Source: Trichomonas vaginalis G3 (taxonomy: Eukaryota > Parabasalia > Trichomonadida > Trichomonadidae). Taken from it: a stretch of DNA of 64,000 nt. Of the stretch, positions 55,802 through 64,000 are shown one piece after another. The notes below the pieces were generated by a model. The model did not search any database. It saw nothing but the letters and a program-made list of their open reading frames with translations, and was not told where the DNA came from. The stretch lies in NCBI RefSeq assembly GCF_026262505.1, contig NC_067204.1, positions 8,589,797-8,653,796 of the forward strand. Reading direction: 5' to 3'. The position numbers and the translations under genes were made by a program. Every line of letters begins with the position of its first letter. Positions within the stretch are counted from its first letter, which is position 1.

Positions 55802-57187
55802 ATGTTTATATATTTGTGTTTTGTTGGATCTTTAAGGGATTCTGATCCCCTCATCACACAGGAGATGGTTGATGCAATTAACAACGATCCTAATGCACCA
55901 TTCAAAGCAAAACTTTATCCAAAGTTTGCAAAGATGACTGTCGGTGATGCAAAGCGTTTCTTGTCACCAGTTCGCCATCCACCACAAAATCAAGGTTCAG
56001 CTGTTCCAGTTGGTGCTAACGAAGAATTCTTCAACTGGGTTGATAATAATTACATTACAGGTCTCACAAATGTTGCTGCTTTTCCAAATGATCTTAACGC
56101 CTCTAATCAAAATTCAAAGGATTACTCAGGAACTCAACCAGGCAGATCTATTTATCCTTATGTCGAGAAAGTTAAATTTCCGGTTTTTGATGTTACAAAT
56201 TTGTGCAGCTCGTGGGCACCAGCAGTAACATCTGCAATGACAATCTCAGTTTCACGCTGGGCAGGTGAATTCGTTAACTTCTCTCTTCAGTACGTTCTTG
56301 ACTGTGACATGCTTGGAGATTCCTGCGTTGAACGTACTCCAGTTAATGCATACCAACTCTTTTGGACATATCATCCACCGGATTTCCATGGCTGGGATAA
56401 TCCAGGAGATTTATCATCAGAGAGATTTTCATATTTGCAAGCTCCACGTTCCGATTTCACGAGAGAAAATTGCGCTGACAACAGATGCTATCCAGGTTTG
56501 TCAAACTGCAAGCGTCACTGGGCACTTACCGGCAGTTGCAATTCAGGTGCTTCAAATACAGGTTGTCCAATCTACTTCCTTTACAACTGGAGATGGATCA
56601 AATCCCATCTTTGGGAAGTTGGTGCTGTTACTTCTTCAATAACTGTTTACCCATCTATCTTTATATACAATTCTGGTATTTACTCAGGTTACTTCAAAAA
56701 AGATTCAAACGAAGAAGTTGTTGGCAATAACACATTGTGGGGCACAATTCTTGGTATGCTTGATGTTACCATTGTTGGTTGGGGCCAGAAAAAGCTTAAT
56801 CTATCCACAGATAGTTCTTCACACACTAAGGGACTTCAACGCTGGTGGTGGGTCATCCCACACTTTGGAAGTAATTTCGGTATTCCATATGAAGCTTGCA
56901 ATTCTGGAATCAATTCAGAAAAATGCAAGACAAACAAAATTGAAGTTGTTCAAGCTAAGGATCAAATCAAGTTAGTCTCCAGTAACGGTAACGGTCGACT
57001 TTATATCACAAGCCGTTACGACGGTGAGCAGACTGGTATCCCAAACTTTAACGGTTTCATGAAGTTTAACCGTAGATTTGATGACTGCAATATTGAATCA
57101 CATGCAGTTGGTGCTGTTCCATACAACTTTGTTCCACTTCCACATAGAACACCGCATCCAACAGAAGTTGAATCATCAAGTAATTAA
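55802..57187 (+). CDS. Papain-family (C1) protein lacking the catalytic triad
   Basis: The ATG at 55802 gives MFIYLCFVGSLRDSD, a short signal peptide; an Inr-like TCACAAAATTT lies 18 nt upstream. Length is 461 residues. The cathepsin-B/X-like propeptide (MVDAINNDPNAPFKAKLYPKF) is followed by the C1 fold: VTNLCSSWAPA where papain has CGSCWAF, SLQYVLDCD, GAVTSSITVYPSIFIYNSGIYSG, and a late VTIVGWG. The catalytic Cys position is Ser137, the His position is Leu320 by ungapped alignment to the GWG motif, and the Asn position is Pro (WVIPHFGSNFG). The oxyanion Gln is also absent. It is therefore a secreted pseudoprotease, comparable in kind to TINAG-type proteins. A substrate-binding or decoy role is inference. 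Confidence 0.8.
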   Translation: MFIYLCFVGSLRDSDPLITQEMVDAINNDPNAPFKAKLYPKFAKMTVGDAKRFLSPVRHPPQNQGSAVPVGANEEFFNWVDNNYITGLTNVAAFPNDLNASNQNSKDYSGTQPGRSIYPYVEKVKFPVFDVTNLCSSWAPAVTSAMTISVSRWAGEFVNFSLQYVLDCDMLGDSCVERTPVNAYQLFWTYHPPDFHGWDNPGDLSSERFSYLQAPRSDFTRENCADNRCYPGLSNCKRHWALTGSCNSGASNTGCPIYFLYNWRWIKSHLWEVGAVTSSITVYPSIFIYNSGIYSGYFKKDSNEEVVGNNTLWGTILGMLDVTIVGWGQKKLNLSTDSSSHTKGLQRWWWVIPHFGSNFGIPYEACNSGINSEKCKTNKIEVVQAKDQIKLVSSNGNGRLYITSRYDGEQTGIPNFNGFMKFNRRFDDCNIESHAVGAVPYNFVPLPHRTPHPTEVESSSN

Positions 57188-57699
57188 AAATTTGTTTTGA
57201 TTTTTTAAAGTTCTTTTCCTGAGGTGGATAGTACCCAATTTTTTACAGTTTTGATGAGTAGAATAGAATCAAAGCACTTTTTGTAATCACAATTTACTTG
57301 CATATTACAAACATTACAAGTTAGTTGAAGTTCTTTTTCTACATCAAGAAAGGTCCTGCACACTGATACATTTAAACACTACTCTAGATTAAACAGCATA
57401 TAAATCTATTTCTAAGATAAAATATTTATTTTGGAGTGAATTTCATTTTATAGCATCATAATGCAATAAAATTGAATAATTTTGCATTGTCTATGGATCA
57501 TTTCAAATGATAAAGATTGAAAATTACCTTCTTTGATTTGACATTATTATAGGAATCAAAAACATTGAAAAATATTTACTTTTTGTCTAGAAAAAATAGT
57601 TTTCATAAGAAAATATATAGATTTTTTAAATAAATAAATTTGATAAAAATATTTTTTTTTGTGAAACAAAAGAAATAATCCATTTTAAGACATAAAAAT
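57188..57699. other. Intergenic spacer between convergent genes
   Basis: AT-rich, no gene or repeat recognised. Confidence 0.6.
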
Positions 57700-59430
57700 C
57701 TAGTTAAGCATTGGGCAGATCTGTTTGATCAAATCATTTCCGTTGATTTGGTCTGTTGCTCCAACGATGTATTCAACCTTTCCGTCTGATTGATCTCCTA
57801 AGTTTATGAGCATTCCTACCTCGCATGGAGACACACCGCCGATGAAAAATACCAAAACGCGTCTTTTTTCTCCTTCAACGCGTTGTGGCTTCGATCCAGT
57901 GACCGACATTGCCATTGGCGCTGAAGCAAGAGCGTTAATTGTAGGTATTGTAAGTTCGGCAGCTTTTTGAGCGAGTCTGATTGAAATTGGGACATATCCT
58001 TCGCAACTTTCAGCAACTTGTTCTTTGTATATTCTCCTATTGTCTTCCTTTCTCACCTCGTATTTACAGATAAGTCCTAATTGCTTTTTAAGATCCGACC
58101 AATCATAGAAATATTTTTGTGATGAAAGAAGACGAAGTTTTTGTAAGTTCATCATTGATTCCATGGCTGAAAGTCCGAATTCTGCAATCGCTTCGCGCTG
58201 TACGAGTTGTACAAACTTATCTGAATGAGTAATTCCAGCTGCTGACTCTATAGCTATTAATTTGAGCGAACTTGGCCAGTCATCGAACATAGATATCAAA
58301 TGCTCCTCGAGAAGTTGAAATGAGTCACCGTAGTCAAGAATATTTCCTTCAGCATTGTAAATTTTGCTAGCAGCAGGGCTTTTCTGTTGTATCATGTGAA
58401 GGGCTTCGTCGACCTTGTCCCTTAATTTGTTAAGATTCTCAGAAAAATGACCAAATTCCGTATATTGTATTGCTTTGTCTCTGATGTCGGTTGCGCCTCT
58501 TACATTCCTTGCTTCTGCTTGAAGCCTCATAGTATTACTTACAGCCTCGCCAATTTCGAATGAAAAGCCAGGAATTGATAAATGACGGGTTTTTCTGATA
58601 GCCGCGTTATTTGAGCTCATCATCATGATTGGATCAATGTTAACACGTCCGTAAGTAATTCCAAAGACGCTATCTAATAAGGTTTCAACAGTATTCTGAG
58701 ATAACAAAGGAGTTATCAAATCTACGGAACGATCGATAATAAGCAAGGTATCGATTTGAGGTATATTCGATGCTGAGATATTGCATTGGTTTTCAATGCC
58801 AAAAGTTAAGTCTCTGACCATTTCTGCTTTAGTTCCGACTGTAACTACTTGTGGGATCTTTCCAAAGATGGTTTGGATCTTGGCAAGAGCACGGGAAACA
58901 GAAAATATGTCAGAAGACTCGTTTTGGATGAAAGTATGTGCAAAACAATTTTTGATTGGAAGAAGGAAGTAAAAATTATCGACAGCCATGAAATCAGCAT
59001 GAAATTCGCGCAATAAAACATCAGTTTTGAGGTCTTTGGGAGGCTCATAAACTGGTGAAAAATTATTTTCACGGAGAGTTTGCTCAACGAAAGCATTTGA
59101 GCGAGGAATAATGAATACTGCCTTTAAGTAATTTGGTACGAGCTCATATTTTGGAATAATTTCTTTAATAAATTCGGCATTAGCTGGAGTTATATAAATA
59201 AGAGAGCGGTGTGCATCGGATTGCTTGATTGCGTTTAGGCTTGCAATTTTCACATCAGGATTTTTACTGAAATAAGCGCCAATGGTAGAAGTAATATAAT
59301 AATGCATATAATCTGGATAAACAACTGTTCTTGGCTGTGGAAGATCAGCAACGAGTTTTGTGAATTCTTCTACCATAGAAGTTTTAAAAGCATCAAGCTG
59401 AATACCCTCCTGTTTGTTAGTAGTTGTCAT
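57700..59430 (-). CDS. Sec1/Munc18 family protein, Vps33-like
   Basis: A 576-residue SM protein starting at the ATG 59430 (a GTG precedes it in frame). The SM family clamps SNARE bundles during membrane fusion; Vps33 is the SM subunit of HOPS and CORVET at endosomes and lysosomes. Visible family blocks: IDRSVDLITPLLSQNTVETLLDSVFGI near residues 228-255, DKFVQLVQREA, and the C-terminal VLVFFIGGVSPCEVGMLINLG. Length and these blocks fit Vps33 better than Sly1 or Vps45. An Inr TCAATTTTTT is 15 nt upstream. It is divergent to the Vps29 gene 413 bp away, so two endosomal genes are neighbours, probably by chance. Confidence 0.85.
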   Translation of the reverse strand: MTTTNKQEGIQLDAFKTSMVEEFTKLVADLPQPRTVVYPDYMHYYITSTIGAYFSKNPDVKIASLNAIKQSDAHRSLIYITPANAEFIKEIIPKYELVPNYLKAVFIIPRSNAFVEQTLRENNFSPVYEPPKDLKTDVLLREFHADFMAVDNFYFLLPIKNCFAHTFIQNESSDIFSVSRALAKIQTIFGKIPQVVTVGTKAEMVRDLTFGIENQCNISASNIPQIDTLLIIDRSVDLITPLLSQNTVETLLDSVFGITYGRVNIDPIMMMSSNNAAIRKTRHLSIPGFSFEIGEAVSNTMRLQAEARNVRGATDIRDKAIQYTEFGHFSENLNKLRDKVDEALHMIQQKSPAASKIYNAEGNILDYGDSFQLLEEHLISMFDDWPSSLKLIAIESAAGITHSDKFVQLVQREAIAEFGLSAMESMMNLQKLRLLSSQKYFYDWSDLKKQLGLICKYEVRKEDNRRIYKEQVAESCEGYVPISIRLAQKAAELTIPTINALASAPMAMSVTGSKPQRVEGEKRRVLVFFIGGVSPCEVGMLINLGDQSDGKVEYIVGATDQINGNDLIKQICPMLN

Positions 59431-59435
59431 CACTT

Positions 59436-59447
59436 AAAAAAAATTGA
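59436..59447 (-). promoter_or_regulatory. Inr TCAATTTTTTTT of the Vps33-like gene
   Basis: Minus-strand TCA with A+1 at 59445, 15 nt before the ATG at 59430. Confidence 0.7.
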
Positions 59448-59817
59448 CAATCATAGATGATATCATCATTATAAAATCTTTTTGTATATGAGAGAGTATC
59501 TATAAATAGAATAAATTAACTTCACTAATTGTTCAAGGATTGATAGATAAATATCCAGCATATATCTTCAATTCTTTCAATATACTAAACTAGCTTAAAG
59601 CACTTATACAATAGTATTAGTTTCTTCAAAGAAAAGTAAATATTTAATAGAAATAAACTAATTGTAAATTTTACTGAATAGATTTTATGAAACAGTAGGG
59701 AGTTCTAAATTTAAAATGGATCTGGAGGTAGAGAAAATGGAGAAAACGGAAACAAAATAGATATTAGAGGAGTGAATTGATTTAAACCATGTTTATTCGG
59801 AACCAAATGTGGGTTTC
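59448..59817. other. Divergent promoter region
   Basis: Between the Vps33-like and Vps29 genes. AT-rich, no further element recognised. Confidence 0.55.
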
Positions 59818-59827
59818 ACATTTTAGA
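59818..59827 (+). promoter_or_regulatory. Inr TCACATTTTA of the Vps29 gene
   Basis: A+1 at 59820, 24 nt before the ATG at 59844. The sequence between is almost pure A. Confidence 0.7.
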
Positions 59828-59843
59828 AAAAAAAAATTAAAAA

Positions 59844-60410
59844 ATGCTGATTTTAGTTATTGGCGATCTTCATATACCAAGCCGTAGTTACAGTATTCCA
59901 GCTGTATTCAAAGAATCTTTGTCAACAGGAAAAATTCATCAAATATTATGCACAGGAAACCTTTGTACGAGAAGTGAAATCGAAATGCTGAGAAAATTCT
60001 GCAGCGATGTTCAAATAGTACGTGGAGAATTTGATGAAGATGATGTTACAGAATGTGAGCAGCTCTCAGTTACAGTTGGAAGTTTCAAGATTGGTTTGGT
60101 TTCTTCCTATACACTTATTCCTTCAAATGATAAAGCACGTCTTGCTGCAAAGGCTCGTGAACTAGATGCTGACATTTTGGCTTTCGGAGGAGGCCATCAA
60201 GCTGGTATGTATCAAAAAGATGGCAAATTATACATAAATCCTGGATCAGCAACAGGAGCATTCTGTGCCGAAAACCCAGAACCTCGTCCATCATTTATCC
60301 TCATTAATATTCAAGGAAATTCAGCAATTACATACATTTATACTTTGGAGGCAGATGGAACGATGAAAGTCGATAAGGACGTTTTTCAGAAAGAAGGAGA
60401 AGACGAATAA
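59844..60410 (+). CDS. VPS29: Vps29, retromer subunit
   Basis: A 188-residue phosphoesterase-fold protein of the retromer, which recycles cargo from endosomes. Strong family matches: MLILVIGDLHIPSRSYSIP, GKIHQILCTGNLCTRSE, VRGEFDED, VTVGSFKIGLV, and KLYINPGSATGAF. Length fits the family (about 182-190). Residues that would bind metal in phosphoesterases are partly lost: the site of the usual GHTH reads GGGH (FGGGHQAGMY) and the loop before VIP/LIP reads SSYTLIP instead of HGHQVIP. A catalytic role is therefore unlikely, while scaffold function should be unaffected. Confidence 0.95.
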   Translation: MLILVIGDLHIPSRSYSIPAVFKESLSTGKIHQILCTGNLCTRSEIEMLRKFCSDVQIVRGEFDEDDVTECEQLSVTVGSFKIGLVSSYTLIPSNDKARLAAKARELDADILAFGGGHQAGMYQKDGKLYINPGSATGAFCAENPEPRPSFILINIQGNSAITYIYTLEADGTMKVDKDVFQKEGEDE

Positions 60411-60624
60411 TTATGAATGCTGTTTTAGATTTGCATTTTTGTTTATTTTATTTTTGCTTGAAACATAATAAAAGGTTTAATTTGATCTACATAAAGAGTT
60501 TTTAAATAATTTTTAAATACACAATATAGTCTAACTCATATCTTAACAATTACAATATTTATTTAGTAAATCAAATATTCAATATGTAAATATCGGCTCA
60601 AATACGATAATAAACAAATAACAT

Positions 60625-60906
60625 TTATTTCTTAGTGTTTTTCGGAGGAGATGAAGATGAAGTATCAATACTTGCAAGTGTTTGCGAAAGATTTTCCTGT
60701 CTTTGTTGTAATGCTGCTAAAATCTTTTCATTACTTTCTTTTAGCATTTCTTCAATCAATACCATCGGATCTATTTCAGGTTCTGTATTATCTGTACTTT
60801 CTTTGGGATCGTGTTTTCCTTTAATATTTCTAGAGCTTGTGAGCTTAGTGTTACTGTGCATATTTTCATCTCCTTTTGTAGTTTTAAGGAGCTTTCTTGG
60901 AGGCAT
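60625..60906 (-). CDS. Small Ser-rich protein with helical segment, 93 aa
   Basis: The start is fixed by the Inr TCACTTTTTG 12 nt upstream, giving MPPRKLLKTTKGDENMHSNTKL; the longer frame from 60948 would begin before the transcription start. The N-terminus is basic. Residues about 46-80 (EPEIDPMVLIEEMLKESNEKILAALQQRQENLSQ) form an amphipathic helix or coiled coil, and a Ser-rich, Pro- and Lys-containing end follows. No family recognised. A clean Inr at the right place argues that this is a real gene. Confidence 0.65.
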   Translation of the reverse strand: MPPRKLLKTTKGDENMHSNTKLTSSRNIKGKHDPKESTDNTEPEIDPMVLIEEMLKESNEKILAALQQRQENLSQTLASIDTSSSSPPKNTKK

Positions 60907-60908
60907 CG

Positions 60909-60920
60909 CACAAAAAGTGA
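60909..60920 (-). promoter_or_regulatory. Inr TCACTTTTTGTG of the 93-aa gene
   Basis: A+1 at 60918, 12 nt before the ATG at 60906. Confidence 0.8.
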
Positions 60921-61170
60921 CAAATTTAAAAATAACGTGCATTTTCAAATATTGAGCAAAAATCCAATCTTTGAATCATCATGCAGATGGATATTCTAAT
61001 CTTTAAAAATAAACAAAAATTCAGAAAAATTCAATCTGAATCTATGAAGAATAAAAAATTTGATGTGGAACACATATACTACTATCGAATGCGAATCTAT
61101 TCTAAATATTTAAATCGTAAAATATTGAGGTAGGTATTTGGTCAGAAAAAACTTGACACCAAAAAAAGTT

Positions 61171-63576
61171 ATGATATTTTTATTCTTTTCTATTCTAAGG
61201 GCAGCAGGCATCCCGAAGAATAAAAAGGTTGAATACATTGATATGGACCTTCGTGAGAAGCTCCATGTCAATTTTTCCGCTGCTGAAAAACAAAAAATTG
61301 AATCAACAACAGAATCTCACGAATATCAAGCCGAAACAACCAAAATCCTTGGTATTTTAATTGACAACCTCTATCACAATAAAGATATTTTCATGAGAGA
61401 ACTTATTTCAAATGCAAATGATGCACTTGATAAGATTCGCTTTGAAGCTCTTCGCGATCCAACAGTTCTTGACAAGGGTTCTAAGAATCTCGAAATTTTG
61501 ATCGATATCAACGAGGAAGAAAAAACTCTTTCAATTACAGATACAGGCATTGGTATGACAAAAGACGAACTTATTAATAACCTCGGTGGAATCGCTAAGT
61601 CAGGTACATATGAATTTCAAAAAATGCTTCAATCTGGAGATACAAATTTAATTGGCCAATTTGGTGTTGGTTTCTACTCTTCATTCCTTGTATCCGATAA
61701 AGTTGTTGTCATTTCCAAGTCAAACAACGATACAAAGCAATGGATTTGGGAATCTGATGCTTCATCTTCTTTCACCGTCACAGAAGACCCTCGTGGAAAC
61801 ACCCTTGGCCGCGGAACATCAATTATTCTTCATCTCAAAGACAATTGTTACAATTACGTTGACAGAGATCGTATTATGGCAATCGTTCGTCATTATTCCA
61901 TGTTTGTCGATTTCCCTGTTAAAATCTGGCACTTCAAAGAAGTTTACGTACAAGTTGATGAAGCTCTTGACCAAGATAAAGCTAATGATATCTTTAATGA
62001 CGATGATGTCGTTGTAGACGAAGAAAGTTCAGACGAAGAGGTCGCAGATAAACCAAAGAAGAGCAAACCAAAGGGAACCACACTCAAAACAGTATGGCAA
62101 TGGGTACAAGTTAACGATAGAAAACCAATTTGGCTCAGAAAACCGGAAGAAGTGGTCGAAAGTGATTACAATGAGTTCTTTACCATATTCTTCAAGGAGC
62201 CAAAGGGTCCAATGGTTCATTTACACAAGAATTTCGAAGGAAGAGTTCAATTTTCTTCACTTTTGTTCATTCCAAACGTTCCTCCACCAGCCGACCAATT
62301 ATTCTCACATTTCACACGCAATGTGAGGCTCTACGTCAAGAGAGTCCTTGTTTCTGACTCCTGGACCGATGAATTATTGCCAGATTATTTGCATTTCATC
62401 AAAGGTGTCATAGATTCAAACGACTTATCCCTCAATGTCGACAGAGACAGACTGATCAAAGAGAACACCCTCAAATTGATCAAAAACAAAGTAACATCCG
62501 CGATATTATCTCTTATCAAGAAAATGTTCATGGAAGACCCTCTACAATACGCTGAGTTCTATTCCAAGTACGGCGGCAACATCAAATACGGCGTTGTCGA
62601 TGACGAACAGAATAAGAGATTATTATCCCAACTTTTGATGTTCTATACCTCGTATTCTCCCAAGAAACTGACCACTTTGGACGACTACCTTGCTCGTATG
62701 AAGAAAGGCCAAGAGAAAATTTACTGGATTGGAGCCGCATCTCTTGAAGAAGCCAAGAACTCACCGTACACACAAGATCTCCTCTCTAAAGGATACGAGA
62801 TTCTATTCGCTCTGGAGCCAATCGATGTCTACTGCTTCGAGAGATTGGACGAATACAACGGAATTCCGTTAGATTCACCAGAAAAGTACCAAGGCGACAA
62901 GTTCAGTGAAGAAAAGATCCAAGACGTCTCTTCTTTCGAAGGAATAACGCAGCGCCAGTTCAACAGAATCGTTCCTTGGATAAGAAAAGCGGTTGGAGAC
63001 AGAATTGAGAACGTTATTTTGTCAAAACGTCTCAAGACTGTTCCAGCCATTTGCACAGCTTCAGGATACGGATATACAGCATCACACGAGAGATTGATGC
63101 GTGCACAAATGGTACAAGACTCCCAAATGGCTGATAATCTGTATATGAGCAAGAAGACATTGGAATTGAACTATAACCATCCAACTGTAAAGGATTTGTT
63201 CAATAGAATTATGACATATAGAAATCTAAAACCAGAACAAAAAGTGGCAACTTTGGAAGACGTTAGATTGATTTTTGACGCGGCACTTTTGGCAGGCGGT
63301 TATACATTGAATGATCCATTGAATTTCACCAAGAGAGTTTTCCACATGATAGGAAGATCTTATGAAATAGAACCTAAAGTTGCTGAGTTCGAGGATGAAA
63401 ACAAAATCTTTTATCCGAAAGTTGAAGATGAATTTGAATTCGCTCATAAAAATCAACCTTTCGTAAAATTGGGAAGAAATTACAAGGTTGGTGGTGACGC
63501 AAAGGGTGATGGTGATGAAGCACCAGCTGATTTACATCCTTCAACACCAGAAGAATGTTATGCAGGTATACTTTAG
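61171..63576 (+). CDS. GRP94-like (ER-type) HSP90 chaperone, no KDEL tail
   Basis: The ATG at 61171 gives MIFLFFSILRAAGIP, a signal peptide, so this 801-residue HSP90 enters the secretory pathway. The ATPase domain has RELISNANDALDKIR, GIGMTKDELINNLGGIAKSGT and GQFGVGFYSSFLVSDKV. An acidic linker (DDDVVVDEESSDEEVADKPKKSK, about 282-304) and the middle-domain WQWVQVNDRKPIWLR and YNEFF follow, then a C-terminal dimerisation region. The residues needed for ATP binding are present. It lacks the cytosolic MEEVD tail, as expected, but also any KDEL or HDEL signal: it ends ECYAGIL. Retention would need another signal, or the protein could be secreted. TCAGAAAAAA near 61142 is a weak Inr. Confidence 0.92.
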   Translation: MIFLFFSILRAAGIPKNKKVEYIDMDLREKLHVNFSAAEKQKIESTTESHEYQAETTKILGILIDNLYHNKDIFMRELISNANDALDKIRFEALRDPTVLDKGSKNLEILIDINEEEKTLSITDTGIGMTKDELINNLGGIAKSGTYEFQKMLQSGDTNLIGQFGVGFYSSFLVSDKVVVISKSNNDTKQWIWESDASSSFTVTEDPRGNTLGRGTSIILHLKDNCYNYVDRDRIMAIVRHYSMFVDFPVKIWHFKEVYVQVDEALDQDKANDIFNDDDVVVDEESSDEEVADKPKKSKPKGTTLKTVWQWVQVNDRKPIWLRKPEEVVESDYNEFFTIFFKEPKGPMVHLHKNFEGRVQFSSLLFIPNVPPPADQLFSHFTRNVRLYVKRVLVSDSWTDELLPDYLHFIKGVIDSNDLSLNVDRDRLIKENTLKLIKNKVTSAILSLIKKMFMEDPLQYAEFYSKYGGNIKYGVVDDEQNKRLLSQLLMFYTSYSPKKLTTLDDYLARMKKGQEKIYWIGAASLEEAKNSPYTQDLLSKGYEILFALEPIDVYCFERLDEYNGIPLDSPEKYQGDKFSEEKIQDVSSFEGITQRQFNRIVPWIRKAVGDRIENVILSKRLKTVPAICTASGYGYTASHERLMRAQMVQDSQMADNLYMSKKTLELNYNHPTVKDLFNRIMTYRNLKPEQKVATLEDVRLIFDAALLAGGYTLNDPLNFTKRVFHMIGRSYEIEPKVAEFEDENKIFYPKVEDEFEFAHKNQPFVKLGRNYKVGGDAKGDGDEAPADLHPSTPEECYAGIL

Positions 63577-64000
63577 TTCTATTAATGTTTTAATAATAAA
63601 AAAATTGAATTTATTTTTTTTATCAACACAATTTTTTAATCTTGTACCATAGATAAAGTGAATAGTATATGTATGGTTATTGAATGACTTATTTTTGGTT
63701 TCAAGATTATTTAAGTTAAGGATGTCGCTTGAGGAACAAAATTCCTCAAATCTTGAAACCAGTGTCCCCAAAGTGGAATACACATTATTCACCATGGGGG
63801 ACAAAACAATATCCATATTTAGATTTTGAGTCATGAAAACATTTATTTTTGAAATTCACAGGCGCTCCCTCCCGTAACGATACAAAATTGAGAGTGTTAC
63901 GAACGGTAGTTTTAGCAGCGATTATTTTAACATACCTTATTGTTTGATTTCGAAATTTAAATTTCAAAAATAAATGTTTTCATGCAACATAGATTCACAT
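63577..64000. other. 3' region with two inverted repeats
   Basis: No gene is supported. It contains GGTTTCAAGATT / AATCTTGAAACC (63697-63708/63749-63760) with an inner TTGAGG/CCTCAA hairpin, and the 25-bp terminal inverted repeats described separately. Confidence 0.55.
63832..63984. repeat. 153-bp element with perfect 25-bp terminal inverted repeats
   Basis: 63832-63856 (starting CATGAAAACATTTATTTTTG) is the exact reverse complement of 63960-63984. The core is GC-richer and non-coding. No target-site duplication is obvious. It looks like a small non-autonomous inverted-repeat element. Confidence 0.8.

Noticed and set aside
57700-60410. Functional gene cluster for endosomal trafficking (Vps33-like and Vps29)
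   Set aside because: The two genes are divergent with separate Inr promoters, and neighbouring genes are unrelated; adjacency is most simply chance.

Overview
The window reads as nuclear DNA of a parabasalid protist, most likely Trichomonas vaginalis or a close relative. The evidence is seen directly. Genes lack introns and are separated by very AT-rich spacers. Several carry the trichomonad initiator (Inr) TCA+1-C/A-TTTT 11-24 nt before the ATG. There is a Maverick (Polinton) element and a family of DUF3447-type ankyrin proteins, plus R2R3 Myb, hydrogenosomal-type dihydrolipoamide dehydrogenase and rubrerythrin genes. No tool was run; family calls rest on motif recognition.

Layout. (1) 1 to about 9,500 is the right part of a decayed Maverick: a KilA-N protein, several unknown genes, a protein-primed family B DNA polymerase, a capsid-like gene and small virion-type genes. 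Nearly all are broken by frameshifts and stops; only the last gene (9146-9472) is clearly intact. (2) 9.5-13.9 kb holds palindromic non-coding elements, an ankyrin gene whose 5' end abuts a 350-bp dispersed repeat, a truncated F5/8-type C gene, and a DLDH gene with no in-frame ATG. (3) 16-30 kb has a BTB protein, an ARM-like protein, a small LisH-like protein, a highly repetitive ankyrin gene, a BTB-BACK protein, a small basic protein and another ankyrin gene. Two clusters of stem-loops and a TTAA-flanked inverted-repeat element lie between them. (4) 30-45 kb has a secreted DsbA-like thioredoxin-fold protein, an 8.7-kb CFAP47-like axonemal gene, a fourth ankyrin gene and a CK1 kinase. (5) 45-64 kb has an R2R3 Myb factor, two unknown or ARM-like genes, rubrerythrin, ribosomal protein eS27, a rhomboid with its catalytic Ser replaced by Thr, a papain-fold protein lacking the whole triad, Vps33-like and Vps29 trafficking genes, a small gene supported by its Inr, and a GRP94-like HSP90 without a KDEL-type tail.

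There are no operons; each gene has its own promoter. Points most worth follow-up: a perfect 135-bp inverted repeat at 52.3-52.6 kb whose right half recurs, with an Inr and ATG, directly in front of the ankyrin gene at 10.6 kb; serial stem-loop arrays at 19.7 and 23.85-24.3 kb; two adjacent pseudo-proteases; and recurring palindromes and an AACG-TTTATTTTTA-like motif between Maverick genes. I did not find a CRISPR array, rRNA genes or a convincing tRNA gene.
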